Shown: positions 1-7,568, numbered from the stretch's first letter. The stretch: 18,942 bases of DNA from an uncultured Clostridia bacterium (GCA_948857205.1 CAQPRV010000109.1:1-18942); one strand, 5' to 3'. The notes: generated by a model not told the origin, from the letters alone. Program-made: numbers and translations.

Positions 1-803
1 ATAGGTTCCATCTTCATTTTTTAAGTATTCTTTATCTTCTATTGTTGTGTCTTCACTTGTTGCTATTATGAACTTTCTTAAACTTAAGTCAAATTCCTTC
101 TCTGGCTCTGGTTCTTCAGGTATTATTACTTTTTCAAAATCGTCATCATCTTGTTGCCCTGGAATATAACTTCCCTTTTCGTCATCTTTATATGTTGGTA
201 AGTCTTCATCTTTTGGTAAGCTTACATTATTACTTTGTGAATCTCTGTCTGTTGCTATATTTTTGTCTTCATCTCTATATTCTGTTATGTCTGCTATATT
301 TGTTATTTTTGTGTTTTCTTTTGCTATTTCTTTTACTTTACACATTATTGGTACTTCTTTGTAGTCTAACTGTATTTTTCCTTCTGTATTTATACCTATT
401 TTTCTTATTATTTGATCTTGTAAGTATCTTGTTGTTACTGTTCTTCCATCTTCAGATACTTCCCAGCCATATTTTGTGTTGAATTCTCCTGTTACATATT
501 CTAAATATGGTGGTAAATGATCTTTTATTTCACTTGCGTATCCGTCTTCTTCTCCTTCATTGTATACTCTTATCATGTATACTACTATGTCATTTCTTTT
601 TACTATTAATGGTTCTTTTGTATGTTCATATATTGCAGTTGTTATTAATTTTCCATCTTCATCTTTTGTGTTTAATTTTGATGTATCTACTTTTGGTTCT
701 CTTTTATAGGTTCCATCTTCATTTTTTAAGTATTCTTTATCTTCTATTGTTGTGTCTTCACTTGATGCTATTATGAATTTTCTTAGACTTAAATCAAATC
801 CCA
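1..803 (-). repeat. Direct repeat, 705-bp period, in the surface-protein gene
   Basis: Bases 1-59 are identical to 706-764, and the next 35 bases differ at four positions. The period is 705 bp (235 codons), so the copies stay in frame. They encode the start of successive stalk repeats, FDLSLRKFIIA followed by an acidic segment. A third, more diverged unit starts at residue 402 (near 1479). The high nucleotide identity suggests recent duplication or gene conversion. Confidence 0.85.
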
Positions 804-2682
804 TTTTTGGTAAAATTAATTTTTCAAAATCATCATCATCTTGTTGACCTTTATAGTAATATTCGGAATCGTTTAAGTTTTCTTTATTTCCATTTCCTGT
901 ATAATCTGACATATTATCTTTATTTACTGCTGGAACGGTACTTGGTTCAGAGTCTCTATCTGCTTTTACTTGGTTTGTAATTATTATATTACTTTCACTA
1001 TCTACTTCTTCATCTATCCAAGCAACATTTGTTAAGATCTGATCTTTTTCTATGCTTACAACTGCTATTACTTCACATTCGATTTCTATAGTTTCAGAAT
1101 TTGAACTTAAATGTCCACTACTATAAGCACTTAAGTTACTAGTATTTCCATCTTTTCTAACTAAAGTTAGTCTATTATCACTTTCATTATAAGATCCTAA
1201 TTTAAAATTTCCACTTACAATATTTTTGAATTTTACACCTGTTGGTAATTGATCAATAATTCTTGTAGCTCTTCCCTCTTTTTCACCTTCATTATATATT
1301 GTTATTTTATATGTAACTATATTTCCTGTTTTTACAGGTACAGGTTCTTTTTTATGTTTATATATTGCTGTTGTTTCACTTGCTAGAGTTCCTTCATCTA
1401 TTACTGGTACTCTTGAATTAACACCTGTAAGTTCTACACCATTAATTTTGGTTATATATTTTCTTAAAGATAAATCAAAATTCTTAGTTGTTGTCTTTAA
1501 TTTAAATGGTATTGAAACTGGTCCTTTAGTTGGTTTTACTAAAGGTTGTGCAGAATTATTTTTGCTTGATCCATATAAAGTTAAGTTGGTATCACTGTAA
1601 TTTATATTAATTTCTACATTTAAATCAGCTATTGTTATACTACTTTTAGGAATTGATATATAAAAATCGCTTCCAACTAAATCCTTAACTGTACTTGTTG
1701 TAGGTCTTTCATTTTGATCTAATAAACTATATGTTGTAATTGTTTTTGTACCATCTTTTACAAGAAATTCAATTGTATATGGAACTTTATTTGTTCCTTC
1801 ACTGATATTTATTGGTCCTACTATATAATTTTCACCACTAGCTTTATAATTTAAAGAAGTTGTATTTACTGTTGCTGGTGCGTTTCCCTCTGTTGAGGTT
1901 TCATATTTAGGTGCATTTTCTACTGCTGTTTCTATTAAATATTGATATAATAATTCGGCTTGTATTTGTCTTTGTTGTCCTTCACGTGTTTCTAAATTAT
2001 AATCACTTAAACTAGTATAATTTCTTCCATCTGTTGTATAATTTAACCATCCTGATTTTCCTATTTTATTAAATAAACTCTCTTCATAATTTGTAAAATA
2101 CCACAAAGCAGATTGTTCAACTGCTTTAATATCATCATCGTTTAATATAACATCCCATTCATCTGTCCAATCTGGCATGTGTATAATGTTTGCTGCACGT
2201 AGTAAAGCTTCTTTTTCTTTAGCTTCTGATTCGTCTGGTATATAAAAAATATCAAATATAGCCAAAATAGCATTATATACCTTTACTGTTTTACCATTAT
2301 AAGTTACTGTTCCATCTACAATTGATTTTAATATTTCGTTTTGATTCCTTATTTGCTCTTTTTCTGTTTTAAAATTAAAAGCTAAATCATAATCTTCCCC
2401 TTTTTTTGTGTCAGAAAATCCTACTCCAGCTTTTACACAGAAAATAGTAGATGGCACTATATGTGACTCGCTATCATATTCAACTATATTCCAAATTTTT
2501 GCTCCTTTTGCTTTTGTATCACTATCATATGGGTTCCCGATTGCGTATCCCATACCACTTGACATTAATTCAGTAACTGAAAAATGTATTATGCTATCAG
2601 CATAAACTATATTTTTAAAACAACTTAGTATAAAAAATATAATTATGCTAATAACTATTATTGGTTTAATTTTTACTCGCAT
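1..2682 (-). CDS. Thioester-domain (TQXA/TED) surface adhesin with DUF11-like repeats, C-terminus off-window
   Basis: The frame is open for 894 codons from ATG 2682 to the left edge; a strong SD (AAGGAGAGG) sits just before the ATG. Residues 1-28 form a signal peptide with an IIVISIIIFFIL core and likely cleavage after V-Y-A. Residues about 30-200 look like a Gram-positive thioester domain: Cys82 in STIFCVKAG and Gln190 in EQSALWYF, matching the family's T/E-Q-x-A-[IL]-W motif, could form the internal Cys-Gln thioester used for covalent host attachment. A linker precedes stalk repeats that each open with FDLSLRK (residues 402, 629, 864) and carry a DUF11-like core, GNIVTYKITIYNEGE near 453 and DIVVYMIRVYNEGE near 698. 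Acidic GQQDDDDFEK linkers end the first two repeats. A sortase signal would lie off-window. The domain call is from motif recognition; ligand and role are unknown. C21 in ILSC is a poor lipobox, so a lipoprotein is less likely. Confidence 0.85.
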   Translation of the reverse strand, partial: MRVKIKPIIVISIIIFFILSCFKNIVYADSIIHFSVTELMSSGMGYAIGNPYDSDTKAKGAKIWNIVEYDSESHIVPSTIFCVKAGVGFSDTKKGEDYDLAFNFKTEKEQIRNQNEILKSIVDGTVTYNGKTVKVYNAILAIFDIFYIPDESEAKEKEALLRAANIIHMPDWTDEWDVILNDDDIKAVEQSALWYFTNYEESLFNKIGKSGWLNYTTDGRNYTSLSDYNLETREGQQRQIQAELLYQYLIETAVENAPKYETSTEGNAPATVNTTSLNYKASGENYIVGPINISEGTNKVPYTIEFLVKDGTKTITTYSLLDQNERPTTSTVKDLVGSDFYISIPKSSITIADLNVEININYSDTNLTLYGSSKNNSAQPLVKPTKGPVSIPFKLKTTTKNFDLSLRKYITKINGVELTGVNSRVPVIDEGTLASETTAIYKHKKEPVPVKTGNIVTYKITIYNEGEKEGRATRIIDQLPTGVKFKNIVSGNFKLGSYNESDNRLTLVRKDGNTSNLSAYSSGHLSSNSETIEIECEVIAVVSIEKDQILTNVAWIDEEVDSESNIIITNQVKADRDSEPSTVPAVNKDNMSDYTGNGNKENLNDSEYYYKGQQDDDDFEKLILPKMGFDLSLRKFIIASSEDTTIEDKEYLKNEDGTYKREPKVDTSKLNTKDEDGKLITTAIYEHTKEPLIVKRNDIVVYMIRVYNEGEEDGYASEIKDHLPPYLEYVTGEFNTKYGWEVSEDGRTVTTRYLQDQIIRKIGINTEGKIQLDYKEVPIMCKVKEIAKENTKITNIADITEYRDEDKNIATDRDSQSNNVSLPKDEDLPTYKDDEKGSYIPGQQDDDDFEKVIIPEEPEPEKEFDLSLRKFIIATSEDTTIEDKEYLKNEDGTY

Positions 2683-2722
2683 TTTTCCTCTCCTTTTATT
2701 TTAAATTATTATACCTATATAT

Positions 2723-2750
2723 ATTTTACTATGTATTTTGATTATGTCAA
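2723..2750 (-). promoter_or_regulatory. Sigma-A-type promoter of the thioester surface protein
   Basis: On the minus strand a -35 TTGACA (2750-2745) is followed by a 16-bp spacer and a -10 TAAAAT (2728-2723). Transcription would start near 2717, leaving a leader of about 35 nt. The call rests on consensus match alone. Confidence 0.6.
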
Positions 2751-2972
2751 TATAGTTTAGTATAATTTTTTAAAATATGCTATTTTATTGCATTTTTTAT
2801 TACGGAAAGCTACTTTAAAAAATATATTTTTATAAGTTATTTTTATTACATTTGTATTACTTTTTCGTTATAAAACTTTCCTTTTATAATTTTCTATTTT
2901 TTCCGTAAGAATTCACCTATTATCATATTATTATAAAATCATATTTTTATTGTATTATTAATATATTTTTAT
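2751..2972. promoter_or_regulatory. Divergent intergenic region with two inverted-repeat pairs
   Basis: This stretch of about 220 bp separates the divergent surface-protein and carboxypeptidase genes. It holds TTACGGAAA (2800-2808) and its exact reverse complement TTTCCGTAA (2900-2908), 91 bp apart. It also holds TCACCTAT (2913-2920), the exact complement of ATAGGTGA (2971-2978), which contains the SD of the plus-strand gene. A TATAAT at 2885-2890 is a possible plus-strand -10, but its -35 (TTTTTC, 18 bp upstream) is poor. The pairs could be operator half-sites or RNA stems; the sequence does not decide. Confidence 0.4.
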
Positions 2973-2983
2973 AGGTGATTTTA

Positions 2984-4231
2984 GTGAAAAATATATTAAA
3001 ACTATTATTTATTATCATTTTTATTTTTTCCTTTCTATTTTATAATATAACTGTTTTTGCAGATGATTTGAATTTTGAAAATGAACTTGAGACTTCTTCT
3101 TTTCAAACTGAACATTCTAGTACAAAAGAAAACCTTAAACTAAATTCTCGTTCTTGTATTGTTTTAGATAGAACTAGTAAAAAAATCCTTTATGGTAAAA
3201 ATGAATTTAATAAAGTAAAAATGGCTTCAACTACTAAAATAATGACTGCAATAGTTGTTATTGAGATGGATGATTTAAATAAAACAATTGAAGTTTCTAA
3301 AAAAGCTGCTAATACTGGGGGATCAAGATTAGGTTTAAGAACTGGAGATAAAATTACTATTCATGATTTATTATATGGATTAATGTTATGTTCTGGAAAT
3401 GATGCAGCAGTAGCACTTGCAGAGTGTACAGCAGGAAGTATACCTGAATTTTCTAGTCTTATGAACAATAAGGCTACAGAACTTGGATTATTAAATAGCC
3501 ATTTTGAATCTCCCCATGGATTAGATTCTGACAATCACTATACTACTGCCTATGAGTTAGCAAAATTATCTGATTATGCTTTGAAAAATAAAACTTTTTT
3601 ACAATTAGTTGGTACTAAAAATTATACTGTAACAATTAATGGTAATCCTAAAAATTTATCTAATACAAATGAGTTACTTGGAAATTTAAATGGTGTATAT
3701 GGTATAAAAACTGGTTTTACAAATGGTGCGAATCGTTGTCTGGTTACATCTTGTAAAAGAGGTAATATGGATATTATTTCTGTTGTTTTAGGTGCAGATA
3801 CTAAAAATTTTAGAACTCAAGATAGTGTTAAACTTATTGAATATGCTTTTAGTAATTTTGATTATGTTGATATAAAAGATATTGTTAATTCTAAATTTGA
3901 AGAATGGAAATCACAGAATATTGAAACTTTTTCTATTAATAAAAAAAGCTTTAATTGTAATCTTGATATTGGTTTTTCAGATTTAAATAATTCTATTTTT
4001 CCAATAAGAAAAGATGAAAAAGATAATATTCAATTTACTATAAATGTTAATAGAGATTTTATTGCTCCTATTAATAAAGGAACTGTTATTGGAAATATAG
4101 ATGTTTATACTGATTCTACTGATTTGATTAGTCTTCCAATATATATATCAGATGATATTGACAAAAACACTGTTTTTGATTATTTTTACTATTTTATAAA
4201 AAACTTTAATACCATTTACTCTTTTAGATAA
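2984..4231 (+). CDS. D-alanyl-D-alanine carboxypeptidase (PBP5/DacF type, peptidase S11)
   Basis: This is a secreted low-molecular-weight penicillin-binding protein of 415 residues that trims the terminal D-Ala from peptidoglycan stem peptides. The N-terminus is a signal peptide (MKNILKLLFIIIFIFSFLF, cleavage after V-F-A). The three active-site motifs are in order and correctly spaced: S82-T-T-K85, S137-G-N139 and K242-T-G244. The C-terminal 120 residues look like the beta-rich PBP5 C-terminal domain, ending in an aromatic-rich tail (FDYFYYFIKNF) that may anchor the protein in the membrane. I chose the GTG at 2984 because AGGTGA lies 5 nt upstream; an in-frame GTG at 2975 overlaps that SD. 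It is the only plus-strand gene here. Which paralogue it is (housekeeping DacA or sporulation DacF) cannot be told. Confidence 0.93.
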   Translation: MKNILKLLFIIIFIFSFLFYNITVFADDLNFENELETSSFQTEHSSTKENLKLNSRSCIVLDRTSKKILYGKNEFNKVKMASTTKIMTAIVVIEMDDLNKTIEVSKKAANTGGSRLGLRTGDKITIHDLLYGLMLCSGNDAAVALAECTAGSIPEFSSLMNNKATELGLLNSHFESPHGLDSDNHYTTAYELAKLSDYALKNKTFLQLVGTKNYTVTINGNPKNLSNTNELLGNLNGVYGIKTGFTNGANRCLVTSCKRGNMDIISVVLGADTKNFRTQDSVKLIEYAFSNFDYVDIKDIVNSKFEEWKSQNIETFSINKKSFNCNLDIGFSDLNNSIFPIRKDEKDNIQFTINVNRDFIAPINKGTVIGNIDVYTDSTDLISLPIYISDDIDKNTVFDYFYYFIKNFNTIYSFR

Positions 4232-4281
4232 TATAACTAGGCATAAATAAGAAAATCATAAATTTTCTTTAATTTGTTCTC

Positions 4282-4425
4282 GCTCGATTTGAGTTTTCGA
4301 CTGTAAGGAGAAAATCTCAAATCGAGCAATTGTAGCTTGTACAGAAAACCCTCCCACTCGGATTTTTAGTATATTGAGCTTCAGCAATTACAAATAAAGT
4401 ATGCTATGTAGAACTTTCTTACAAT
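4282..4425. other. Unexplained 12-bp hairpin plus coding-like flank, possible dispersed repeat
   Basis: GCTCGATTTGAG (4282-4293) is perfectly complementary to 4316-4327, and TTTTC/GAAAA extends the stem past a one-base bulge. No T-run follows, so it is not a standard terminator. The arms are richer in G+C than the surroundings. On the minus strand 4403-4317 is an uninterrupted 28-codon stretch that reads like protein (VIAEAQYTKNPSG, then VFCTSYNCSI) but has no ATG and ends at a TGA in the right arm. It is either a gene remnant or a conserved intergenic element; I cannot name it. Confidence 0.4.
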
Positions 4426-4427
4426 AT

Positions 4428-4476
4428 AAAAAACTACAGAAGAAATATTAAATAATACTTTTTCTGTAGCTTTTTT
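4428..4476. terminator. Bidirectional rho-independent terminator between the carboxypeptidase gene and acpP
   Basis: CTACAGAA (4434-4441) pairs with TTCTGTAG (4462-4469). A-tracts lie to the left and TTTTTT (4471-4476) to the right, so each strand ends in a U-run. It suits the convergent ends of the carboxypeptidase gene (plus) and acpP (minus). Confidence 0.8.
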
Positions 4477-4486
4477 ATAGATTTTG

Positions 4487-4729
4487 TTATTTTACATTTT
4501 CTTTTATGTATTCTACTACATCTTCTACTGTTACAACTTTTTCTGCATCACTATCTGGGATTTCTATATCAAATTCTTCTTCAAGAGCCATTACTAATTC
4601 TACTATATCTAATGAATCTGCTCCTAAATCATCTATAAATGATGCTTCCATTGTTACTGCGTTTTCTGCAACACCTAATTGTTCTACAATAATTCCTTTT
4701 ACTTTTTCTAATACTTCTTCTGAACTCAT
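4487..4729 (-). CDS. acpP: Acyl carrier protein
   Basis: At 80 residues this is a standard-length, highly acidic acyl carrier protein, which carries growing acyl chains in type II fatty acid synthesis and supplies them to PlsX. The 4'-phosphopantetheine attachment site is S39 in the canonical DDLGADSLDIVELVMALEE segment. An AGGAGGTGAA ribosome binding site (about 4738-4747) precedes the ATG. It lies 140 bp downstream of plsX on the same strand, a common pairing in Firmicutes, and has its own strong promoter in the gap. A bidirectional terminator follows. Identification is secure. Confidence 0.97.
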   Translation of the reverse strand: MSSEEVLEKVKGIIVEQLGVAENAVTMEASFIDDLGADSLDIVELVMALEEEFDIEIPDSDAEKVVTVEDVVEYIKENVK

Positions 4730-4795
4730 TATACGAGTTCACCTCCTCTCAAGTTTTATAATGACTTATTCATTAATCTTCTTTTTTATAGTTCA

Positions 4796-4824
4796 TTTAT
4801 ATTATATGTTCTTATATTTGTCAA
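4796..4824 (-). promoter_or_regulatory. Promoter of acpP
   Basis: Minus strand: a consensus -35 TTGACA (4824-4819), a 17-bp spacer and a -10 TATAAA (4801-4796). It predicts a leader of about 60 nt. It would let acpP be transcribed apart from plsX, as suits an abundant protein. Confidence 0.75.
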
Positions 4825-4869
4825 GTGAATTATAAAAATATTTTAATTTTATACTATGTAGTCGCTTTT

Positions 4870-5892
4870 TTACTGTTTTTTTCCTTCAAATGCTTCTATC
4901 ATTTTATCTACTGCTTTGTTTTCAACAAACTTTTCTGCTTGTATTAATGTATATTCAAATAATGTAGCATCACTACTTCCATGTGCTTTTACAACAGGTT
5001 TTTTAACTCCTAAAAATAGTGCTCCACCATATGATTTATAATCCATTGATTTAGAAAGTTGTTTTATTGGTTTATGTGCTATTAAATATGAGATTTTAGA
5101 TAGTATATTTTGTGTGAAGCTTTCAGTTAGTGTTCTTTTTACAAATTTTCCAAGTCCTTCTGTAGTTTTTAGAAATACATTTCCTGTAAATCCATCTGTT
5201 ACTATTGCATCTATTTTTCCTGTAAATGCATCTCTTCCTTCTACATTTCCAACGAAATTTATATCTAATTCTTCTGATTTTTCCTTTAATAGTTTATAGC
5301 TTTCTTTAACTAATTCATTTCCTTTTGTTTCTTCTGTTCCTATATTTAATAGTCCGATTGCAGGTCTTTTAATTCCAAAGGTATTTTGTAAGTATATACT
5401 TGACATTTGTGCAAATTGTAATAGGTTTATTGGTTTACAGTTTGTATTTGATCCAGCATCTATTAATAGTAGTTGGCTTTTATAGGCTGGCAATATTCCT
5501 GCTAGTGCTGGTCTGTCTATTCCTTTTATTCTTCCTACTAATAGTGTTGCTCCTGTGAGTAAGGCTCCTGAGTTTCCTGCTGAGATGAATACATCCCCTT
5601 CTCCTTCTTTTAGCATTTTAAATCCTACTACCATTGATGAATCTTTTTTGTGTTTGATTGCTATTGTTGGTGTGTCTTCCATTTGTATGGTTTCTGTTGC
5701 ATTTTTTATTTTTAATCTTTCTGATACTTGTTCTATTTCTTTTCCTGTAAATTCTCTTATTTTTTCTCGTATTATTTCTTCTTTTCCTATTAATATTACT
5801 TCAGCTTTTATTTTGTTTATTGCATTTATCGCTCCTTGTATATTGGCATTAGGGCTATTGTCTCCTCCCATTGCGTCAAGAAGTATTTTCAT
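4870..5892 (-). CDS. plsX: Phosphate acyltransferase PlsX
   Basis: PlsX makes acyl-phosphate from acyl-ACP and phosphate, the first step of the PlsX/PlsY route to phosphatidic acid; it is a peripheral membrane enzyme. The 340 residues are full length for the family. Signature segments are the N-terminal ILLDAMGGDNSP, FISAGNSGALLTGA, GILPA, LLLIDAGSNTNCKP, GLLNIGTEETKG and IVTDGFTGNVFLKTTEG. The SD GGGAGG lies about 10 nt before the ATG. A promoter and a long palindrome lie upstream; acpP is the next gene. No FapR-like operator was noticed, and the rpmF and fabD/fabG genes that often neighbour plsX are absent here. Confidence 0.97.
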   Translation of the reverse strand: MKILLDAMGGDNSPNANIQGAINAINKIKAEVILIGKEEIIREKIREFTGKEIEQVSERLKIKNATETIQMEDTPTIAIKHKKDSSMVVGFKMLKEGEGDVFISAGNSGALLTGATLLVGRIKGIDRPALAGILPAYKSQLLLIDAGSNTNCKPINLLQFAQMSSIYLQNTFGIKRPAIGLLNIGTEETKGNELVKESYKLLKEKSEELDINFVGNVEGRDAFTGKIDAIVTDGFTGNVFLKTTEGLGKFVKRTLTESFTQNILSKISYLIAHKPIKQLSKSMDYKSYGGALFLGVKKPVVKAHGSSDATLFEYTLIQAEKFVENKAVDKMIEAFEGKKQ

Positions 5893-5940
5893 AATAAGGT
5901 TTCCTCCCTTTGTTTTTATAATTATATTTTGTCTTACCTT

Positions 5941-5969
5941 ATTTTATTATTAAATTATTAAAAAATCAA
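5941..5969 (-). promoter_or_regulatory. Promoter of plsX
   Basis: Minus strand: -35 TTGATT (5969-5964), a 17-bp spacer and -10 TAAAAT (5946-5941). Transcription would start near 5933, about 40 nt before the ATG. The region is very A+T-rich, so chance matches are possible. Confidence 0.5.
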
Positions 5970-6001
5970 TAAAAAATAGTAAAAAATTTATCTTTCAGTA
6001 T

Positions 6002-6066
6002 TATATAAGTTACAGTTCAGTATATATCTTTTTAAATAAGTTATATACTGAACTGTAACTTATATA
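6002..6066. repeat. 25-bp perfect inverted repeat between tuf and plsX
   Basis: Bases 6002-6026 are the exact reverse complement of 6042-6066, with a 15-nt A/T loop. The core is AAGTTACAGTTCAGTATATA. It lies beyond the tuf terminator and upstream of the plsX promoter. No T-run follows either arm, so it is not a normal terminator. It may be a small palindromic element, a protein-binding site, or an mRNA-end structure. Confidence 0.8.
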
Positions 6067-6111
6067 TACTACATAAAAATTTTAATTCTATATTTTTTAA
6101 TAATGACAAAT

Positions 6112-6140
6112 AAAAAAACGATTCTTTGAATCGTTTTTTT
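6112..6140 (-). terminator. Rho-independent terminator of tuf
   Basis: AAAAAAACGATTC (6112-6124) pairs with GAATCGTTTTTTT (6128-6140) around a 3-nt loop. It lies 10 nt past the tuf stop codon, and the T-run works on both strands. It separates tuf from plsX. Confidence 0.88.
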
Positions 6141-6150
6141 ATAACTAAAA

Positions 6151-7353
6151 TTATTCTATAATGTCTGCAACAACACCAGAACCAACTGTTCTACCACCTT
6201 CACGAATAGCGAATCTTAATCCTTTTTCTATAGCGATTGGTGTAATTAATTCAATTGTCATTGATACGTTATCTCCAGGCATTACCATTTCTGTTCCAGC
6301 TGGTAATTCAATAACTCCTGTAACGTCTGTTGTTCTAAAGTAGAATTGTGGTCTATATCCATTAAAGAATGGTGTATGTCTTCCACCTTCATCTTTAGTT
6401 AATACATAAACTTCTGATGTGAATTTTGTATGTGGATTTATTGTTTCTGGTTTACATAGTACTTGACCTCTTTCTATGTCTTTTCTATCTATACCTCTTA
6501 ATAGTACACCTATGTTGTCTCCAGCTTCTGCTTTGTCTAATAATTTTCTGAACATTTCTACACCTGTTACAACTGTTTTTCTTCTTTCAGTTGTTAAACC
6601 GATGATTTCAACTTCGTCTTGTAATTTAACTTCTCCTCTTTCTACTCTTCCTGTTGCAACTGTACCACGTCCTGTAATTGTGAATACGTCTTCAACTGGC
6701 ATTAAGAATGGTTGGTCTATTGGTCTTTCTGGTGTTGGAATGTAACTATCAATTGCTTCCATTAATTCTTTCATTGGTTTGTATACTTCTTCATCAGGAT
6801 TTGTTGATGTACTTTCTAGTACTTGTAATGAAGATCCTTTTACGATTGGAATATCGTCTCCTGGGAAACCATATTCAGATAATAGGTCTCTAACTTCCAT
6901 TTCAACTAATTCTAATAGTTCTGGGTCATCAACCATATCACATTTGTTTAAATATACTACTATATATTTAACTCCAACTTGTCTTGCAAGTAAGATATGT
7001 TCTCTTGTTTGTGGCATTGGTCCATCTGCTGCTGATACTACTAATACTGCACCATCCATTTGAGCAGCACCTGTAATCATGTTTTTAACATAGTCAGCAT
7101 GCCCTGGACAGTCAACGTGTGCATAGTGTCTTGCATCTGTTTCATATTCAACGTGTGCTGTGTTAATTGTGATTCCTCTTGCTTTTTCTTCTGGAGCACC
7201 ATCGATTTGATCATATGCTTCGTATTGTGCTTTTCCTAATAATGATAAATATTTTGTTATAGCTGCAGTTGTTGTTGTTTTTCCGTGGTCTACGTGACCA
7301 ATTGTACCAATGTTAACGTGTGGTTTTGTTCTTTCAAATTTAGCTTTTGCCAT
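6151..7353 (-). CDS. tuf: Elongation factor Tu
   Basis: EF-Tu carries aminoacyl-tRNA to the ribosomal A site as a GTP complex. The 400 residues span the whole family. GTPase motifs are in place: G1 GHVDHGKT (19-26), RGITI (59-63), DCPGH (81-85, with the catalytic His85) and NKCD (136-139). The G5 segment reads GSSLQVLE (173-180), where GSAL is usual. Domains 2 and 3 are complete to the VGSGVVADIIE end. The SD AAGGAGG lies close upstream. It is the last gene of the rpsL-rpsG-fusA-tuf cluster but has its own promoter in the 215-bp gap after fusA, and a strong terminator follows it. Confidence 0.98.
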   Translation of the reverse strand: MAKAKFERTKPHVNIGTIGHVDHGKTTTTAAITKYLSLLGKAQYEAYDQIDGAPEEKARGITINTAHVEYETDARHYAHVDCPGHADYVKNMITGAAQMDGAVLVVSAADGPMPQTREHILLARQVGVKYIVVYLNKCDMVDDPELLELVEMEVRDLLSEYGFPGDDIPIVKGSSLQVLESTSTNPDEEVYKPMKELMEAIDSYIPTPERPIDQPFLMPVEDVFTITGRGTVATGRVERGEVKLQDEVEIIGLTTERRKTVVTGVEMFRKLLDKAEAGDNIGVLLRGIDRKDIERGQVLCKPETINPHTKFTSEVYVLTKDEGGRHTPFFNGYRPQFYFRTTDVTGVIELPAGTEMVMPGDNVSMTIELITPIAIEKGLRFAIREGGRTVGSGVVADIIE

Positions 7354-7387
7354 TTTTAATCCTCCTTATTTTAAGTTAGTTATTGGT

Positions 7388-7448
7388 ATTGAAGGATTTT
7401 TTGTTTTTTGCAATATAGCTACTATATTTCTCACTTTTTTCCTTCAAT
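7388..7448 (-). promoter_or_regulatory. Nested stem-loops in the tuf leader
   Basis: ATTGAAGGA (7388-7396) is the exact reverse complement of TCCTTCAAT (7440-7448). Inside lies a second perfect hairpin, AATATAG (7412-7418) with CTATATT (7422-7428). Both lie between the predicted tuf transcription start and its ribosome binding site, so the mRNA leader can fold. The function is not known. Confidence 0.5.
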
Positions 7449-7498
7449 TATAACTACTTTATTTAATTTTAAATTTAATAACTTAATTATATGCCTGT

Positions 7499-7527
7499 AT
7501 TCTATAACATTTTTATAAAAAATGCAA
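7499..7527 (-). promoter_or_regulatory. Promoter of tuf
   Basis: Minus strand: -35 TTGCAT (7527-7522), a 17-bp spacer and -10 TAGAAT (7504-7499). It predicts a leader of about 140 nt before the tuf ATG. No terminator was seen after fusA, so tuf may also receive read-through. Confidence 0.65.
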
Positions 7528-7568
7528 GCCTTTTTTATTTTGTTTTATTAAGTTAATAATATTCTTTT

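Noticed and set aside
192..776. Plus-strand leucine-rich reading frames
   Set aside because: They are antisense to the surface-protein gene; the Leu/Phe-rich translations come from the A/T-rich complement of repeated acidic codons, and no SD is seen.
4506..4835. A 109-residue plus-strand frame
   Set aside because: It is antisense to acpP and runs over the acpP promoter; no SD and a low-complexity product.
6002..6066. The 25-bp palindrome as a terminator
   Set aside because: Neither arm is followed by a T-run, and a normal tuf terminator is already present at 6112-6140.
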